A DNA stretch of 64,000 nt, from positions 62,001 through 126,000 of the forward strand of contig NZ_LBIQ01000018.1 in the NCBI RefSeq assembly GCF_001280515.1, given 5' to 3'. The position numbers and the translations under genes were made by a program. A model generated the notes under the pieces. The model saw only the letters and a program-made list of their open reading frames with translations, was not told the origin of the DNA and made no database searches. This document shows positions 25,863 to 34,963 of this stretch, piece by piece. How positions within the stretch are numbered: the first letter of the stretch is position 1; each line of letters begins with the position of its first letter. Origin of the DNA: Mangrovimonas sp. ST2L15 (GTDB lineage Bacteria > Bacteroidota > Bacteroidia > Flavobacteriales > Flavobacteriaceae).

Positions 25863-26717
25863 ATGAAACACATTCTTTTACCTACAGATTTTTCAGAGAA
25901 TTCTTGGGAAGCCATTCAATATGCCATGAATTTGTTCAAAAAACAAAGGGTCACTTTCTTTTTAATGCATTCCTATGAACCCCATGTATCGGCGCCATCA
26001 ACAGCCGTGACTTCCAAACGTGCCAATTCCATCATAATGGATTCTATAAAGGAAGAAGCAAAAAATGGATTACAGGAAACGCTCAAAAAAGCTTTGGAAT
26101 TAAATACAAACAAAGACCATCAATTTAAAACCATTATTATAAATGATTACTTTTTAGGAGCAGTACAAAGTACTGTGAGCAATATGAAAATTGATGCGGT
26201 TGTGGTGGGAACAAAAGGAGCTTCTGGCTTAAAAGAAGTTACCATAGGAAGTAATACTGCCAATCTTATTGGTAAATTAAAATGTCCCATAATCGCAGTT
26301 CCAAAAAATGTGGTTTTAAAATCCTTAAGTGACATAGGTTTCGCTTCTGATTATAGTATAAGTGAATATCACCATGGATTGGATTTATTGATTGAGCTGG
26401 CTTCCAATTTTAAATCTAAAATTTCAGTTGTTCATGTTATGAACAATTCTAAAGAATTATCTTCAGAAATGCGAGCAAATAAAATGATTTTAGAAGCTGA
26501 ATTAAAACCTATTCCTATCGACTTCTATTGCATCACAGATGTTTCCGTTGAAGTTGGAACCCGCATTTTTAGCGAAAGTCGTCAATTGGACATGATGTGT
26601 GTCATAGCCAAACAACATGGTTTCTTTGATAAGTTGTTACATAAAAGCCAGAGCAAGTCCATTAGCCATCATGCCAAAGTTCCTTTGATCATTTTTAATC
26701 ATGCCGCTTTTGCTTAA
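25863..26717 (+). CDS. Tandem-domain universal stress protein
   Basis: A 284-residue protein with two Usp domains. Domain 1 (about 1-142) begins MKHILLPTDFSENSWEAI and keeps the ATP-binding pattern G-x2-G-x9-G-S as GTKGASGLKEVTIGSNT near 115. Domain 2 (about 150-284) has lost that glycine pattern and probably only supports dimerisation. Such proteins accumulate in starvation and stress in the cytoplasm; the molecular role is not defined. It is a single-gene unit and convergent with the OmpA lipoprotein gene. Confidence 0.9.
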   Translation: MKHILLPTDFSENSWEAIQYAMNLFKKQRVTFFLMHSYEPHVSAPSTAVTSKRANSIIMDSIKEEAKNGLQETLKKALELNTNKDHQFKTIIINDYFLGAVQSTVSNMKIDAVVVGTKGASGLKEVTIGSNTANLIGKLKCPIIAVPKNVVLKSLSDIGFASDYSISEYHHGLDLLIELASNFKSKISVVHVMNNSKELSSEMRANKMILEAELKPIPIDFYCITDVSVEVGTRIFSESRQLDMMCVIAKQHGFFDKLLHKSQSKSISHHAKVPLIIFNHAAFA

Positions 26718-26788
26718 TTGTAAGCCCTAGAAACAAAACCCTTTTTGCTTTTACACAGTATTTACCAAATAACATATATTTATTCTAT

Positions 26789-26818
26789 AAAAAAAGGTTG
26801 CCGAGGGAGGCAACCTTT
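26789..26818 (-). terminator. Intrinsic terminator after the OmpA lipoprotein gene
   Basis: A 10-bp stem, AAAGGTTGCC at 26793-26802 with GGCAACCTTT at 26809-26818, has a 6-base loop. A T run on the minus strand only makes it a terminator for the leftward gene whose stop is at 26861. Confidence 0.88.
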
Positions 26819-26860
26819 AATAGGATACAAGTGTATCCATAAGGATTAAGTTCAATGATA

Positions 26861-27718
26861 TTATTTTTCAGATGCCGCTAATTCCTTTGTTTCAGCGCCC
26901 ATTAAAGCGAAGAACTTATTGATATTAGGTAGGATAATAATATTTGTTCTTCTATTTTTTGATCTGTTCTCAGCAGAATCGTTTTCTGCAATTGGTTGAT
27001 AAAAACTTCTACCAGAAGCAATCATTTTTTCTGGTGCTACACCATAATCATCTTGTAATTTTCTCACTACTGAAGTAGCTCTTAATACACTTAAGTCCCA
27101 GTTATCTGATACCTTAGCTGTACTAATACTTCTAGAGTCTGTATGACCTTCTACCATAACTTCAATACTTGGCTCAGAATTGATTACATCAGCCAACTTT
27201 TTTAAGATACCATCTGCTTTGTTGCTTACTCTGTAACTAGCAGTATTGAACAACATTTTATCAGAGATAGAAATCATAACTACTGTTTCATCAATATTGA
27301 TGGCGATATCTTCATCTTCATCAATTTCTGTGGTATTCATCGACTTTTTCAAATTGTAAGAAACAGCTAAATTCATTGAATCCTTTAAAGTTTTGGCTCC
27401 AGCAAGTGCCTCAGGATCTACATTTTTTAATGTTTCATTCATTTTTTCTCTTACATCATTAGAAATGACAAGGTCATCACCAACTGTGACAATTTTGGAG
27501 TCATTTTCTTCTGTAAGAGAGCTGATTTTACTGTTGTAAGTATCTATTCTCGCTTGAATTTCATCAAATTTAGCTTCCAAATCTTCTTTTTCAACACGAG
27601 TTTTGGCTAGTTCGCTTTTAATTTGTCCGTTTTCCTCTTGAAGAGCTACGTATTTCTTTTTAGAAACACAGGAAAACATAAAAACACCGGTTAATAGTAA
27701 AATTGAAATTTTCTTCAT
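26861..27718 (-). CDS. OmpA-family outer-membrane lipoprotein
   Basis: A 285-residue lipoprotein with the lipobox GVFMFSC. A heptad-type coiled coil (about 22-70, KKYVALQEENGQIKSELAK and on) leads to a C-terminal OmpA domain (about 160-275). That domain has the peptidoglycan-binding VEGHTDSRS, LSVLRATSVVRKL and NRSKNRRTNI signatures. It anchors the outer membrane to peptidoglycan. The longest frame begins 24 codons earlier, but only the ATG at 27718 puts the signal peptide at the N-terminus. A terminator lies 43 bp downstream. Confidence 0.9.
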   Translation of the reverse strand: MKKISILLLTGVFMFSCVSKKKYVALQEENGQIKSELAKTRVEKEDLEAKFDEIQARIDTYNSKISSLTEENDSKIVTVGDDLVISNDVREKMNETLKNVDPEALAGAKTLKDSMNLAVSYNLKKSMNTTEIDEDEDIAINIDETVVMISISDKMLFNTASYRVSNKADGILKKLADVINSEPSIEVMVEGHTDSRSISTAKVSDNWDLSVLRATSVVRKLQDDYGVAPEKMIASGRSFYQPIAENDSAENRSKNRRTNIIILPNINKFFALMGAETKELAASEK

Positions 27719-27867
27719 AATATTTTGATATTGGTTAAATGTTCTATTGCATTTACGCACAGAATTAGATGTTAGACGCCTTCTTAACATTTTTTATGAT
27801 TTTTATTTTAAAACAAGGGAGCTATCTTAAAGTCTGTTAATTATATAGTGTATCTTTTTTTGGTTTG

Positions 27868-27896
27868 TTTGTACCACTGATTATTTCTTACTTTTA
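27868..27896 (+). promoter_or_regulatory. Probable promoter of the agmatine operon
   Basis: TTTG at 27868-27871 and TACTTTTA at 27889-27896 are 17 bp apart. The -7 element differs from TAnnTTTG at only the last base. The aguB start codon follows 22 bp downstream. Confidence 0.4.
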
Positions 27897-27917
27897 CATT
27901 ATTAATTAAAAAATCAT

Positions 27918-28799
27918 ATGAGTAAGTATACCATAGCTGTTATTCAGTTAAATTTGAACAACACCCCTGAAAATAATTTAGAAAAATGTCAGGAATGGGT
28001 AAGGAAGGCCGCCGGTCAAGGTGCCGAAGTTATTTGTTTACCAGAACTTTACAGCAGTCATTATTTTTGTCAAAGTGAAGACGTTGATAATTTCGCTTAT
28101 GCCGAACCTCTTTATAGCACCTCTTTTCAAGCATTCAGTGCTTTAGCTAAAGAGCTAGGGGTGGTAATCATTGTTCCATTTTTTGAAAAACGTATGGCTG
28201 GTATTTATCATAATAGTGCCTATATCATTGATACGGATGGAAGCGAAGCAGGATTATACAGAAAGATGCATATTCCAGATGATCCTCATTTCTATGAGAA
28301 ATTCTATTTTACTCCCGGTGATTTAGGCTTCAAAAACAACCGTACCAAAAAAGGAAATATTGGAACCTTAATTTGTTGGGATCAATGGTATCCCGAAGCA
28401 GCTCGACTTACAGCTTTAAAAGGTTCTGAAGTCTTGTTTTACCCAACAGCTATTGGTTGGCATCCTAAAGAAAAAGATCAATATGGCCCAAACCAGTATG
28501 GTGCTTGGATGAATGTTATGAAAGGACATGCTGTGGCTAATGGTGTTTACGTAGCAGCTGCCAATAGAATAGGGTTGGAACAATATTTACCTGATACAGA
28601 CGGAATTGAATTTTGGGGAGCTTCCTTTATAGTAGGCCCGCAAGGTGAAGTTTTAGCTCAAGCATCTCATGATCAAGAAGAGATTTTAATGGCTGAAGTA
28701 GATTTAGACCTACAAGAGAATGTGCGTCAAAACTGGCCATTCTTTAGAGATCGTAGAATTGATGCTTTTGAAGATATCACTAAACGCGCTTTGGATTAA
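27918..28799 (+). CDS. aguB: N-carbamoylputrescine amidase
   Basis: A 293-residue nitrilase-superfamily enzyme that hydrolyses N-carbamoylputrescine to putrescine, CO2 and ammonia. The Glu-Lys-Cys triad is visible as Glu43 (CLPELYSS), Lys116 (YRKMHIPDD) and Cys153 (GTLICWDQWYPEAARL). The stretches HIPDDPHFYEKFYFTPGD and FYPTAIGWHP are specific to this subfamily. Its stop overlaps the aguA start by one base (TAATG). The pair converts agmatine to putrescine. Confidence 0.95.
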   Translation: MSKYTIAVIQLNLNNTPENNLEKCQEWVRKAAGQGAEVICLPELYSSHYFCQSEDVDNFAYAEPLYSTSFQAFSALAKELGVVIIVPFFEKRMAGIYHNSAYIIDTDGSEAGLYRKMHIPDDPHFYEKFYFTPGDLGFKNNRTKKGNIGTLICWDQWYPEAARLTALKGSEVLFYPTAIGWHPKEKDQYGPNQYGAWMNVMKGHAVANGVYVAAANRIGLEQYLPDTDGIEFWGASFIVGPQGEVLAQASHDQEEILMAEVDLDLQENVRQNWPFFRDRRIDAFEDITKRALD

Positions 28800-29839
28800 T
28801 GGCAAAGACAAACCGACGCATGCCCGCAGAATGGGAGCCTCAAGAAGGCGTCCTTTTATGTTTTCCTCATAATGGAAATGATTGGCCAGGGAAGTTTAAA
28901 GCCATTCAATGGGCTTTTGTGGAGTTCATTAAGAAGGTAAGTGCCTATGAAACGGTGTTTTTGGTCATTGCTGATGAAAAGCAACAGGACCGAGTAGCCA
29001 CCATGCTAGATATTGCTCATGTAGATTTAAACCGTATTCAATTTATAAATCACAAGACCAACAGAAGTTGGATGCGTGATTCTGGACCCATCATTGTAAA
29101 AAATGGCAATCAAAGAGAGGCCTTAAACTTTAACTTTAATGGGTGGGCTAAATACCATAATTATCAATTAGATAGACACGTGCCAGAAAAAGTGTCCAAG
29201 ACCTTAAAAACACCTTTAACACAAGTTATGTATAAAGGTAAACCCGTGGTTTTAGAAGGTGGAGCGCTAGAAGTTAATGGTCAAGGAACCTTATTAACTA
29301 CGGAAGAATGTTTATTGGACCCAAAAATTCAAGTGAGAAATCCTGGATTAACCAAAGCCGATTATGAAGCCATTTTTAAAGACTATTTGGGGGTAACCAA
29401 TACTATCTGGTTAGGTCAAGGGATTACTGGTGATGACACACATGGACATATAGATGATTTGGCCCGTTTTATTAATGAAGATACTATTGTTACAGTTATT
29501 GAAACCAATCCTGAGGATGTTAATTTCAAACCGTTACAAGATAATCTTAAAAGATTACAGGAAGCTAAACTTGAAAATGGTAACTCACCTAATGTGGTAA
29601 CACTTCCTATGCCGAAACCTGTTTATTTTGACCACATTAGATTACCTGCCAGTTATGCCAATTTTCTTATCATAAACCAGTGTGTTTTAGTACCCGTGTT
29701 CAACGATGCTAATGATCGTGTGGCGCTCAACATTTTGGCGGAATGTTTTCCAGACCGCGAAGTCATAGGTATTCATGCCATTGATTTGATATGGGGATTT
29801 GGCACACTACACTGTTTAAGTCAACAAATACCTAAATAA
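28799..29839 (+). CDS. aguA: Agmatine deiminase
   Basis: A 346-residue guanidino-modifying enzyme that turns agmatine into N-carbamoylputrescine and ammonia. Landmarks are MPAEWEPQEGVLLCFPHN at the start, SWMRDSGPIIV near 92, VLEGGALEVNG near 152, DDTHGHIDDLARF near 215, and the catalytic cysteine at position 339 in GTLHCLSQQ. It is translationally coupled to aguB. An arginine decarboxylase to supply agmatine is not in the window. Confidence 0.95.
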   Translation: MAKTNRRMPAEWEPQEGVLLCFPHNGNDWPGKFKAIQWAFVEFIKKVSAYETVFLVIADEKQQDRVATMLDIAHVDLNRIQFINHKTNRSWMRDSGPIIVKNGNQREALNFNFNGWAKYHNYQLDRHVPEKVSKTLKTPLTQVMYKGKPVVLEGGALEVNGQGTLLTTEECLLDPKIQVRNPGLTKADYEAIFKDYLGVTNTIWLGQGITGDDTHGHIDDLARFINEDTIVTVIETNPEDVNFKPLQDNLKRLQEAKLENGNSPNVVTLPMPKPVYFDHIRLPASYANFLIINQCVLVPVFNDANDRVALNILAECFPDREVIGIHAIDLIWGFGTLHCLSQQIPK

Positions 29840-29845
29840 AAGTAA

Positions 29846-29872
29846 AAAGAGCCTAACGAGGCTCTTTTTTAT
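29846..29872. terminator. Bidirectional terminator between aguA and the TolC gene
   Basis: An 8-bp stem, AAAGAGCC at 29846-29853 with GGCTCTTT at 29860-29867, has a 6-base loop and is flanked by A and T runs. It ends 2 bp before the stop codon of the convergent TolC gene, so both transcripts can stop here. Confidence 0.85.
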
Positions 29873-31272
29873 TCTGGTACTGTTGATATGACATTAAACA
29901 AATTTGCTTTAGAATTCAGGTAGTCATTCTCAACCGAAATGGCTTTTAAAACCGTTTCTATAAGCTTAGATTCCCTGCTATTCACAACAAACAGAGAGCT
30001 TTCTCCCAAGAAAAATTTACGTTCCTCAGCTTGCACCAATGTTTCATAATTTGTCACTAGTTCTTGAGCCACTTCATTTTGAATGCCGTAAGATTCAATT
30101 TCATTTTTTAAGGCTTCAATCTTATTTTTGAGCGTCAAGTTGGTTGATACTATTTCATACTCAAGATCCTGAAGTTTCAATTTAGCCAATTCAAAAGCAC
30201 CACGCTCTTTCCTTAGGAAAAGAGGCAATTTTAGAGACAATCCCGATTTGTAATTGCGACCATTAAAACTATTAATCTCATCGGGAACTTCAGAAAGGAA
30301 ATTATAATCGAAGGTAATGTCTGGTAAAAGCGCATTGGCTTTTAAGCGCTTATCAACTTCTTGGTTTTGGAACTTGTAATCAAGTGAAATCAATTTGGGA
30401 TGATTTTCAATTTGAAAACTCTCAAGATCCAAATCGGTCAAACTCAACACTTGATCAATAAGATTTAATGTTTCTTCATCAGGGATGATATGATCTTCTA
30501 ACTCTACAGGTATATTATTTTCTAACCAAAGATAATTGGATAATTCCAAGGTTGATTTTACAAATCCAATACGTGCTTTTTCCAAATTTAGCTTTCTTGA
30601 GTCTAAATTGATACGCGCCTCCAAAGTATCCACTGCAGGATATTCTCCTTCTTCATATCCTTTTTTAATACCTTCAAACCGAATTTGTGCATTTTCTAAA
30701 AAGGACTGATATGTTTGATAATTTCTATAATTTTTCAACCAAATAAAATACGTTTTGGAAGCTTGGTATAGAATATCATTTACCATCATTTGTAAGTCGG
30801 CCTTAGCTTGTTCCCTATACAATTTTGCCTGCTTTAAGGTGGCCATACGTTCATTCATAAACAACCCTTTGGCTAATGAAACAGACACACCCACCTGATA
30901 AACACCATCATCTGGAGTGTTGTTTTCCGGATTTAAATAATAGCCTTCATTATTATCTACTGCCGCTTTAAAATTAACACCGTACCAAGTAGGTATTTTA
31001 AAAGAACCATTGAAAAGCTTATAATACTCGGTGTCCTTGAAATTCTTTTTGGAATAATCCAACTCAATTTTAGGATCAAATCCACCTCGTGCTTTTATTA
31101 AATTGGCCTCACTTGCATTCAAAACCAAATTAGCTTGTTTCACTAAAGGATGAAATTGCTTCACATAAGCCAAAAACTCCTTAAAAGTCATCACATCAGG
31201 GTCGGGTTCTTGACCATAGGAGGGAAGGGTTATCCCTACCATGAGTACTATTAGAAAGCACTTTATTCTCAT
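29869..31272 (-). CDS. TolC-family outer-membrane channel
   Basis: A 467-residue protein with a signal peptide (about 1-20, ending SYG-Q) and two long alpha-helical OEP repeats (about 25-240 and 255-460). These are the features of a trimeric outer-membrane tunnel. The stretch AEERKFFLGESSLFVVNSRE is typical of the second repeat. It overlaps the membrane fusion gene by 4 nt and is the last gene of a four-gene export operon, so it likely serves that ABC exporter. Confidence 0.88.
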   Translation of the reverse strand: MRIKCFLIVLMVGITLPSYGQEPDPDVMTFKEFLAYVKQFHPLVKQANLVLNASEANLIKARGGFDPKIELDYSKKNFKDTEYYKLFNGSFKIPTWYGVNFKAAVDNNEGYYLNPENNTPDDGVYQVGVSVSLAKGLFMNERMATLKQAKLYREQAKADLQMMVNDILYQASKTYFIWLKNYRNYQTYQSFLENAQIRFEGIKKGYEEGEYPAVDTLEARINLDSRKLNLEKARIGFVKSTLELSNYLWLENNIPVELEDHIIPDEETLNLIDQVLSLTDLDLESFQIENHPKLISLDYKFQNQEVDKRLKANALLPDITFDYNFLSEVPDEINSFNGRNYKSGLSLKLPLFLRKERGAFELAKLKLQDLEYEIVSTNLTLKNKIEALKNEIESYGIQNEVAQELVTNYETLVQAEERKFFLGESSLFVVNSRESKLIETVLKAISVENDYLNSKANLFNVISTVPE

Positions 31273-32624
31273 GATTTCTTTTCTTTAGTTTCGGTCTCAC
31301 TTTGAGGTTGGTAGTAGTTAGGAGGGAAGCTGTTTAACTGCCTCCAAATTTCAAACCAAATAGGCACATCTTCTAATAAAGCCATGGTTCTAGCACCAGA
31401 CCCCACACGAATCGCCTCAGGCCAAGGGTGATCATTTTGATCAGGACCTAAAAGAATACGATATTTTCCATTCGGACTGATAAAATTTTCAATAGCAACC
31501 ACCTTCGCTCCATAAGTACCGTAAGATACATTTGGCCAACCACTAAATACGATTGCTGGCCATCCGTCGAATTGTACCCTTACTTCTTCACCTATGTGAA
31601 TTAAGGGTAAATCAATTGGTCTTACATATGTTTCGACCGCCAAATCATGTTGTGCCGGCATAATACTTACCAACGCTTCACCTTCTTTAAAAGTTTCTCC
31701 CAATCCGCTAACAATGGCCTTATTAACAAAACCACTTTGAGGAGCAGTGACATAAAGCAAATCGCTTCTTCTTTTATAATTGACATAGGAGTTCTCTAAC
31801 TTAGAAACTTGAACTTCGGTATCCAATTGAGCAGATTGTGCTGTGTACATATCACTTTCTGCCTTAGAAATTTTATCCGTATACTCTGCATTGATTCTAG
31901 AAAGTTCCACCTGCGCATTAATCACTTCATTTTGGCTTACCAAGTATTTATTTTCTTGAGCAATCAATTTGGCTTGGGTTTCCTGAAGTTTCAACTTCTT
32001 TTCTTCAACATCTTTTACTGCCTTTAAACCTTCATCCTGAAGAGTTTGAACCCTTTGAAATTGTCTTTCGGCAATTTGAAAATTGGTATTGGCAGCCTCC
32101 AGATCAATACTATCACTTTTCACTTTCAAATGAGCCTGTTTCAGTTTGTTCTCAGCCTGCTTATATTTTAATTGACGTTCATTTCTCAGTGCAGCAATTT
32201 GTCTGGATAAAGCAGAAACTTTCTCTTTGTAAGCTCCTACAGAGGATTCCTTGGCTATTTTCTGGGTATTGGTTCTTTCAACCAATTGGTTGTCAAAATA
32301 CTCACTTTTGATTTCAGAAATATGGAGAATGGTATCACCTTTATTAACATAATCACCTTCTTTTACAAACCATCTTTCAACTCTTCCAGGGATTTGGGAT
32401 TGAATGGTTTGTGGACGTTGTTCCGGTCGCAAAGTGGTCACGTTTCCTTGCCCCGTAATGGTCTGTGTCCAAGGTAAAAATAAAACAATCAGGCCCACCA
32501 AAGCAAAGGCCAATAAAAATCGGTTAAACTGCTTGTAATAACTCACATTAAAAATGTGTTTTCCCGATTTATATTCTCTCAAGGAGACTTTTTTATGTAA
32601 TTGATTATTTGAAATGTTCAGCAT
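31269..32624 (-). CDS. HlyD-family membrane fusion (periplasmic adaptor) protein
   Basis: A 451-residue adaptor. A cytoplasmic N-terminus of about 30 residues is followed by one transmembrane helix (about 33-52, LLAFALVGLIVLFLPW). A lipoyl half-motif comes next (IQSQIPGRVERWFVKEGDYV), then a long coiled-coil hairpin (about 110-275), the second lipoyl half (VTAPQSGFVNKAIVSGLGE near 295) and a beta-barrel part. It would bridge the ABC protein and TolC. It sits 3 bp after the ABC gene and overlaps the TolC gene by 4 nt. Confidence 0.88.
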   Translation of the reverse strand: MLNISNNQLHKKVSLREYKSGKHIFNVSYYKQFNRFLLAFALVGLIVLFLPWTQTITGQGNVTTLRPEQRPQTIQSQIPGRVERWFVKEGDYVNKGDTILHISEIKSEYFDNQLVERTNTQKIAKESSVGAYKEKVSALSRQIAALRNERQLKYKQAENKLKQAHLKVKSDSIDLEAANTNFQIAERQFQRVQTLQDEGLKAVKDVEEKKLKLQETQAKLIAQENKYLVSQNEVINAQVELSRINAEYTDKISKAESDMYTAQSAQLDTEVQVSKLENSYVNYKRRSDLLYVTAPQSGFVNKAIVSGLGETFKEGEALVSIMPAQHDLAVETYVRPIDLPLIHIGEEVRVQFDGWPAIVFSGWPNVSYGTYGAKVVAIENFISPNGKYRILLGPDQNDHPWPEAIRVGSGARTMALLEDVPIWFEIWRQLNSFPPNYYQPQSETETKEKKS

Positions 32625-32627
32625 GGT

Positions 32628-34277
32628 TTAAGCATTTTTTACAATGGCACCTTCTTTTAACCTAATTATTTGTTTACAAACTCGTTTCCAATACTCGTGA
32701 TTGCTCACAACCACAAGGGTCCATGGATGTTCTGGTTCACCCAAAAAGTCAATTAAATTAATGACATCTTGTTCGTCAAACTTTTCCATGGAATCTTCAA
32801 GAATCAACAATTTTGGTCGCTTAACGATAGCTCTCGCCAAAACAATTTTTTTAGAAACTGTTTCTGATAAATGTTTTCCTTCTGGATATATCACAGTATT
32901 TAAACCTTTAGGTAACTGCTTAAAAAATGGTGTTAATCCTAATTTGTTTAATGCCCATAAAATATGTTCATCTGTGATGTCTTTATTCCCAAAGGTAATG
33001 TTGTCTCTCAAGGTACCTTCAAAAGGAGTTTCTTCAGATAAAGATAAACCTAAATGACCACGGTAATGATTGATACATAAACTCTCCATGGCATATGAGT
33101 TCAAATTTAATTGACCACTAGTAGGAAGAATAATTCCAGAAATCAAGCGCATTAAACTGGATTTACCAGCACCACTTTCACCAGCAATAATGGTGTGTTG
33201 CTTATGTTTAATAGAAAACTCTAAATTATTTAAAATAGGGGTATGCCTATTATCAACCTTATAGGTTGCCTGATTAAATTCTAAATCAATACCATTAGAA
33301 AAATCAGGAGTTTCTCCTTGTTGTGGTTCTAGTTTTTTGTCTACCAATTCTCCTAATTTCTCTATAGAAGTAAGAACATCATATAAGGTTTCTAAGTTGA
33401 CTATAATTTTTTCAACGGAATTGATAACCAAAAGAATAATGATTTCTGCAGCAACAAATTGTCCAATATTCATTTGTTGATTTAATACCAAAGCACCACC
33501 AATAAATAAAAGACCAGCCGTAACCAACACTTTAAACCCGATCATTTGGGAGAACTGAATTACCAGAACTCTAAAGTGATTTTCTCTAGCATTCAGGTAA
33601 TTGGCTACCAAGGTATCATTTTTATCCAGAGCATGACGGGTATTTCCAGCCAATTTAAAACTGGTGATGGTTCGGGCAATTTCTTCAATCCAGTGCACCA
33701 CCTTATATTTATGCTTGGACTCTAAAATACTCGTATTCAAACCCTTTTCGGCTGTAAATTTGAATATCAAAAAGATCAGAATCAATAAAAGAAATCCAAA
33801 AACTATAAAAAATGGATGGTAAAAGCTTAAAAGAATTAAAGCAAAGATAATTTGGAGTAGGGCAGCGGGTACATCTACTAAAATCTTGGCCAATCCCTTT
33901 TGAATGGTAAGCGTATCAAAAAAACGGTTCGCCAATTCTGGCGGATAGTAGTTTCTGAATTCATCCATTTTTATTTTAGGAAACCGGTAGCTAAGTTCAA
34001 AAGAAGCCCGCACAAAAATACGCTGTTGTACGGTTTCAATAATACGTAACTGCATGAGTTGTAATAAACCAACAAATACAACTCCAATGGTAACCAAAAT
34101 CACGAGGACTACCCAAGAACTGGATACTTGCGCACCTTGCACCATGTTAATAATGGCTTGAATTCCTAAGGGTAACGACAAACCCACAATACCCGCAAAA
34201 ATAGCGTAGTAAATGATTTGAAAAATTGCCTTACGCTCAAGCCTAATCAGACCAATAAAACGTTTCCAAGTGGTCAT
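32628..34277 (-). CDS. ABC exporter (membrane + ATPase) with degenerate ATPase motifs
   Basis: A 549-residue half-transporter. A six-helix membrane domain (about 10-310) precedes an ATPase domain (about 330-549). Walker A is intact (GESGAGKS near 364), and an H-loop His is present (SNHEYW). The other motifs are altered. The Q-loop reads LSLSEETPFEGT with no Gln, the signature is LSETVSKKI instead of LSGGQ, and the Walker B end reads LLILEDSMEKF, with Asp/Glu swapped. No peptidase C39 domain is present. It sits in an operon with TetR (4-nt overlap), HlyD and TolC genes, so export is the likely role; the cargo is unknown. Confidence 0.85.
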   Translation of the reverse strand: MTTWKRFIGLIRLERKAIFQIIYYAIFAGIVGLSLPLGIQAIINMVQGAQVSSSWVVLVILVTIGVVFVGLLQLMQLRIIETVQQRIFVRASFELSYRFPKIKMDEFRNYYPPELANRFFDTLTIQKGLAKILVDVPAALLQIIFALILLSFYHPFFIVFGFLLLILIFLIFKFTAEKGLNTSILESKHKYKVVHWIEEIARTITSFKLAGNTRHALDKNDTLVANYLNARENHFRVLVIQFSQMIGFKVLVTAGLLFIGGALVLNQQMNIGQFVAAEIIILLVINSVEKIIVNLETLYDVLTSIEKLGELVDKKLEPQQGETPDFSNGIDLEFNQATYKVDNRHTPILNNLEFSIKHKQHTIIAGESGAGKSSLMRLISGIILPTSGQLNLNSYAMESLCINHYRGHLGLSLSEETPFEGTLRDNITFGNKDITDEHILWALNKLGLTPFFKQLPKGLNTVIYPEGKHLSETVSKKIVLARAIVKRPKLLILEDSMEKFDEQDVINLIDFLGEPEHPWTLVVVSNHEYWKRVCKQIIRLKEGAIVKNA

Positions 34278-34963
34278 AGAATTTGGGTTTTAGAGTTAAT
34301 AGTATTAAGAACTAAATGTTGAAAATATTTGGTTGATGATTCTTCTTCACCAGCATTTGTTAGGGTCTTGAAATGATCCTTGAGAAAATGTTGGTGTAAA
34401 GCACCTTCAACAACTGTACTTGAAAGACTTTCGGGAAAAGGATAATCGGCGTTCACTTCATGAATCATATCTCTAATCCGTAGTACTAAATTTTTATAGA
34501 TGTTGAAGACACCAGCTTTATTTTCCTGATCTACTTGTTTGGTTAAGAAAGACTTAGAGTTTTCATTGATTACAATACGATTTAGGGCCACCTCATTGAT
34601 GTGGGAAAAGGTAGAGTCCTCAGTAGTACTTCTAGTAATGACTTGAATACCTTTTAATAATTTTTCTTCAGGATCTGTTAAACTATGTGTTTCAAAAACC
34701 AGTTGATATTCCAACCAGGCCCAATACCAGGAGGTCAAATAGAGCAGGAGCTTATGTTTACTTTCAAAATAACGATACATGGAACTCTCATTGGAACCCA
34801 GTTTTTCGCCTAATTTTTTAAAAGTAAAACATTCAAATCCCATTTCGTCAATCATCAGGATGCTTTCAGATACAATACGCTTTCCCAAATCAGAAGTTTC
34901 AGGATCTTTTATATAAACCTTTTCTGATACGGTAATCTTTAAATGATGTAATAATGATTTCAT
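34274..34963 (-). CDS. TetR/AcrR-family regulator
   Basis: A 229-residue transcription factor. The helix-turn-helix lies at about 25-70 (RIVSESILMIDEMGFECFTF, then KLGEKLGSNESSMYRYFESK), preceded by an unusual basic N-terminal extension of about 20 residues. The ligand-binding C-terminal domain covers about 80-229. It is the first gene of the ABC-HlyD-TolC operon and overlaps the ABC gene by 4 nt, so it probably controls its own operon in response to an exported compound. The operator is not identified. Confidence 0.85.
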   Translation of the reverse strand: MKSLLHHLKITVSEKVYIKDPETSDLGKRIVSESILMIDEMGFECFTFKKLGEKLGSNESSMYRYFESKHKLLLYLTSWYWAWLEYQLVFETHSLTDPEEKLLKGIQVITRSTTEDSTFSHINEVALNRIVINENSKSFLTKQVDQENKAGVFNIYKNLVLRIRDMIHEVNADYPFPESLSSTVVEGALHQHFLKDHFKTLTNAGEEESSTKYFQHLVLNTINSKTQIL

